DNA from: Paraniabella ginsengisoli
GTDB lineage: Bacteria > Bacteroidota > Bacteroidia > Chitinophagales > Chitinophagaceae
Length of the DNA stretch: 64,000 bases
Direction of reading: 5' to 3'
Assembly (NCBI RefSeq): GCF_022513635.1
Contig: NZ_JAKWBL010000004.1
Coordinates: 310,001-374,000 of the forward strand
Shown: positions 62,218 through 64,000 of the stretch, piece after piece
Layout of the letters: every line of letters begins with the position of its first letter
How positions within the stretch are numbered: position 1 is the stretch's first letter
Notes under the pieces: generated by a model
What the model was told of the DNA's origin: nothing
Databases searched by the model: none
The model's input: only the letters and a program-made list of their open reading frames with translations
Translations under genes and position numbers: made by a program

Positions 62218-63099
62218 ATGAAAGTAGCTGTATATAGCCGGGGAATTGACGCAGAGTCGTACGCCGATGTAAAAAGATTTTTTGAGGAATTAAAAAATTA
62301 CCGCCTCAAGTATGTTCTTTATGGCCCCCTGTTTGAAAGTTTAAGACCTCACTTAAATCTTTCAGAACATACACAAACCTTTACAACAGCTGAAGAACTT
62401 GACCGCGATGTAGAGTTTATTATAGGACTTGGAGGCGATGGAACTTTGCTGGATACTATTACGCTGATAAAAGATAAACCCATTTCCATAATGGGTATCA
62501 ACTTCGGGCGTTTAGGTTTTCTATCCAGCATTGGTCGCGATAACCTCACGCTTGCCATTAAAGCGCTGGCATTGAGAACCTACGTAAGCGAAAAACGCTC
62601 GCTGGTGCACGTAGATGCAGATATACCTCTTTTTGGAGATATGCCTTTTGGGCTTAATGAATTTGCTATTCACAAGCGAGACACCGCGTCAATGCTTAAG
62701 ATCCACACTTTTATCAATGGCGAATTGTTAAATACTTATTGGGCCGATGGTTTGATCGTTTCTACTCCAACCGGCTCAACTGGTTATTCATTAAGCTGTG
62801 GCGGCCCCATTGTTTTTCCCGATTCGGAAAATTTTATTATCACTCCCGTTGCACCGCATCACTTAAATGTGAGATCACTCGTTGTAAACGACAATAGCAT
62901 TATTTCTTTTGAAATTGAAAGCAGGTCAGATGAAATTATCTGCGCGCTAGACTCAAGAAAGGAAATTGTTTCTAAAAATGTTTCTCTTGCTGTAAGAAAG
63001 GAAAAATTCACTATTAACCTGCTGCGCCTTAGCGAAAATAATTTCCTGCATACGATTCAGACCAAACTTATTTGGGGCCTTGACAGGCGCAATCATTAA
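62218..63099 (+). CDS. nadK: NAD kinase
   Basis: This cytoplasmic enzyme phosphorylates NAD to NADP. It is an intact 293-residue reading. Hallmarks: FIIGLGGDGTLLD (the GGDG motif), MGINFGRLGFLS, FGLNEFAIHKRDTASM and the C-terminal DGLIVSTPTGSTGYSLSCGGPI and ITPVAPHHLNVRS. It is a stand-alone, upstream-facing housekeeping gene. Like the dGTPase it has no frame break. Confidence 0.96.
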   Translation: MKVAVYSRGIDAESYADVKRFFEELKNYRLKYVLYGPLFESLRPHLNLSEHTQTFTTAEELDRDVEFIIGLGGDGTLLDTITLIKDKPISIMGINFGRLGFLSSIGRDNLTLAIKALALRTYVSEKRSLVHVDADIPLFGDMPFGLNEFAIHKRDTASMLKIHTFINGELLNTYWADGLIVSTPTGSTGYSLSCGGPIVFPDSENFIITPVAPHHLNVRSLVVNDNSIISFEIESRSDEIICALDSRKEIVSKNVSLAVRKEKFTINLLRLSENNFLHTIQTKLIWGLDRRNH

Positions 63100-63116
63100 T
63101 AATCAAAATGCTTTCA

Positions 63117-63170
63117 CGCAAAGAGCGCAAAGGGATAATTCATGCTCTTCGCAAACAAAGGATCGCAAAG
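63117..63170. repeat. Short CGCAAAG-repeat element downstream of nadK
   Basis: CGCAAAG occurs at 63117-63123, 63126-63132 and 63164-63170, with a near copy CGCAAAC at 63150-63156. The stretch is non-coding once the sulfatase frame is repaired. It is followed by TTTGCCTTCGGCAAA, a hairpin. Confidence 0.6.
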
Positions 63171-63205
63171 TTTGCCTTCGGCAAAGGTTCTCAATATATA
63201 AGCGT

Positions 63206-64000
63206 TTACATTTGTTTGTTGAATATAACTTCTGCTTCTGTATCCTTATATTTTTGAATAAGAGCGTGCAAGTCTGCTTTGAGTTTTTTATAATGGGTGT
63301 TGATGTCTTTTCATTGTAAATATTGTGCAATTCATCGGGGTCTTTTTCGAGATCAAAAAGTTCCCAGGCATTTACTTTATCGTAAAACCTGATCAATTTA
63401 TAGCGTGCGGTTTTAATTCCAAAATGTGGTGAAACGGAATGCTCTCCTTTTTCATAATAATGATAGTACATAGCTTCCCGCTGATGTGATGGCTTGCCTT
63501 TTAATACCGAAAAAAACGATTGCCCCTGTACATCTTCCGGAACTTTTGCATTAGCCAACTCTAATAAGGTGGGTGCAATATCTATATTCATAACGGATTG
63601 GTTAAAGACCGATCCCGGCTTAATAACACTCGGATATCTTGCCGCCATTGGTGTTCTGAAGGAGGGTTCGTACATAAATCTTTTATCAAACCACCCATGC
63701 TCGCCCATATAAAATCCCTGATCCGACATATAAATAACAATCGTATTTTCAGTTAAATTATTTTTATCAAGGTAATCCAATGTTCTTCCAATATTCCTGT
63801 CCAGCGAAGCGGCTGTTGACAAATAATCTCTCATATAGCGCTGAAACTTCCATTCTGTTAATGCTTTTCCCGTTAACTTTTTTTCTTTAAACTCTTTGTT
63901 GATCTTTTCATAATAGGCATTCCAGCGGCTCCTTTGCTCCTGGGTCATCCTTTTGGTAAATGCAGCTTCTTCCTTTTCGTCCTGTACTTTCAGGTCATAC
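63206..64000 (-). CDS. Sulfatase (type I), C-terminal part; one frame break, N-terminus beyond the right edge
   Basis: This is the C-terminal 265 residues of an arylsulfatase/N-sulfoglucosamine-type sulfatase. Visible motifs are IVIYMSDQGFYMGEHGWFDKRFMYEPSFRTPMAARYP (metal/sulfate binding and the family's SDQG) and DIAPTLLELANAKVP. The catalytic Cys region is outside the window. The frame breaks near 63313; one A gives YNEKDINTHYKKLKADLHALIQKY and moves the stop to 63206. The apparent longer C-terminus is read-through into the CGCAAAG repeat. Its class differs from the iduronate-type enzyme in the sialidase operon. It faces nadK tail to tail. Confidence 0.88.

Noticed and set aside
63117..63170. 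CRISPR array
   Set aside because: The repeat unit is only 7 bases, spacing is irregular and no cas genes are present.
480..64000. Calling the broken genes pseudogenes
   Set aside because: Breaks affect essential-type genes (mutL) and operon heads alike, are almost all single-base homopolymer losses, and their repair restores catalytic motifs and normal lengths.
1..64000. Insertion sequences, prophage or integrase genes
   Set aside because: No transposase, recombinase or phage protein was recognised in any frame; the tRNA at 50222 shows no partial copy nearby that would mark an attachment site.

Overview
The window comes from a member of the Bacteroidota, most likely the Chitinophagaceae. 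The evidence is four SusC-type TonB receptors or relatives, three SusD lipoproteins, a GLPGLI protein paired with an outer-membrane receptor, a TAnnTTTG-type promoter, AT-rich spacers and Bacteroidota-style housekeeping genes. The family placement is inference.

Layout. (1) 1-10405: a nutrient-uptake locus on the minus strand (metallophosphoesterase, EEP-family phosphohydrolase, FAD oxidoreductase, MFS transporter, SusD, SusC) next to a divergent DeoR-family regulator. It carries no glycosidase inside the window. (2) 10417-16720: dGTPase, small orphan proteins, a GC-rich candidate structured RNA, and a GLPGLI/TonB-receptor pair. (3) 17154-21494: gamma-glutamyltransferase, then a DUF1080 lipoprotein and a secreted Gfo/Idh/MocA oxidoreductase. 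(4) 21830-50040: a large sialic-acid utilisation locus, all on the minus strand. (5) 50182-63099: a tRNA with its terminator, two orphan secreted proteins, a GH3/beta-lactamase fusion, mutL, an alpha/beta hydrolase, a CBS protein, a POTRA/beta-barrel protein and nadK. (6) A truncated sulfatase runs off the right edge.

The sialic-acid locus reads as four transcription units. Unit A is esterase, nanM-type mutarotase and a DHDPS-family lyase. Unit B is canonical sialidase nanH, nanA and an MFS transporter. Unit C is about 20 kb: fasciclin lipoprotein, SusC, SusD, fasciclin lipoprotein, SusC, SusD, four more sialidase-fold proteins and an iduronate-2-sulfatase-like enzyme. Unit D is a GntR/FCD regulator. 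Upstream of each unit lies a short site with a GT-N3-AC core, the core bound by FadR/FCD regulators. Two of the sites are the identical 13-mer TATGTTCTACATA, and one abuts a good Bacteroidota promoter. I infer that the GntR/FCD protein controls the whole locus, as NanR does in E. coli. The proposed flow is: de-O-acetylation, desulfation and sialidase cleavage outside the cell, import by SusC/SusD, mutarotation, MFS uptake, and aldolase cleavage to ManNAc plus pyruvate. No ManNAc epimerase or kinase gene is present in the window.

About forty reading-frame breaks interrupt otherwise well-conserved genes, including mutL and nanH. Almost every one is repaired by adding a single base to a short homopolymer, and the repair restores family motifs. 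I therefore treat them as sequencing or assembly errors and annotate whole genes, giving each break position.
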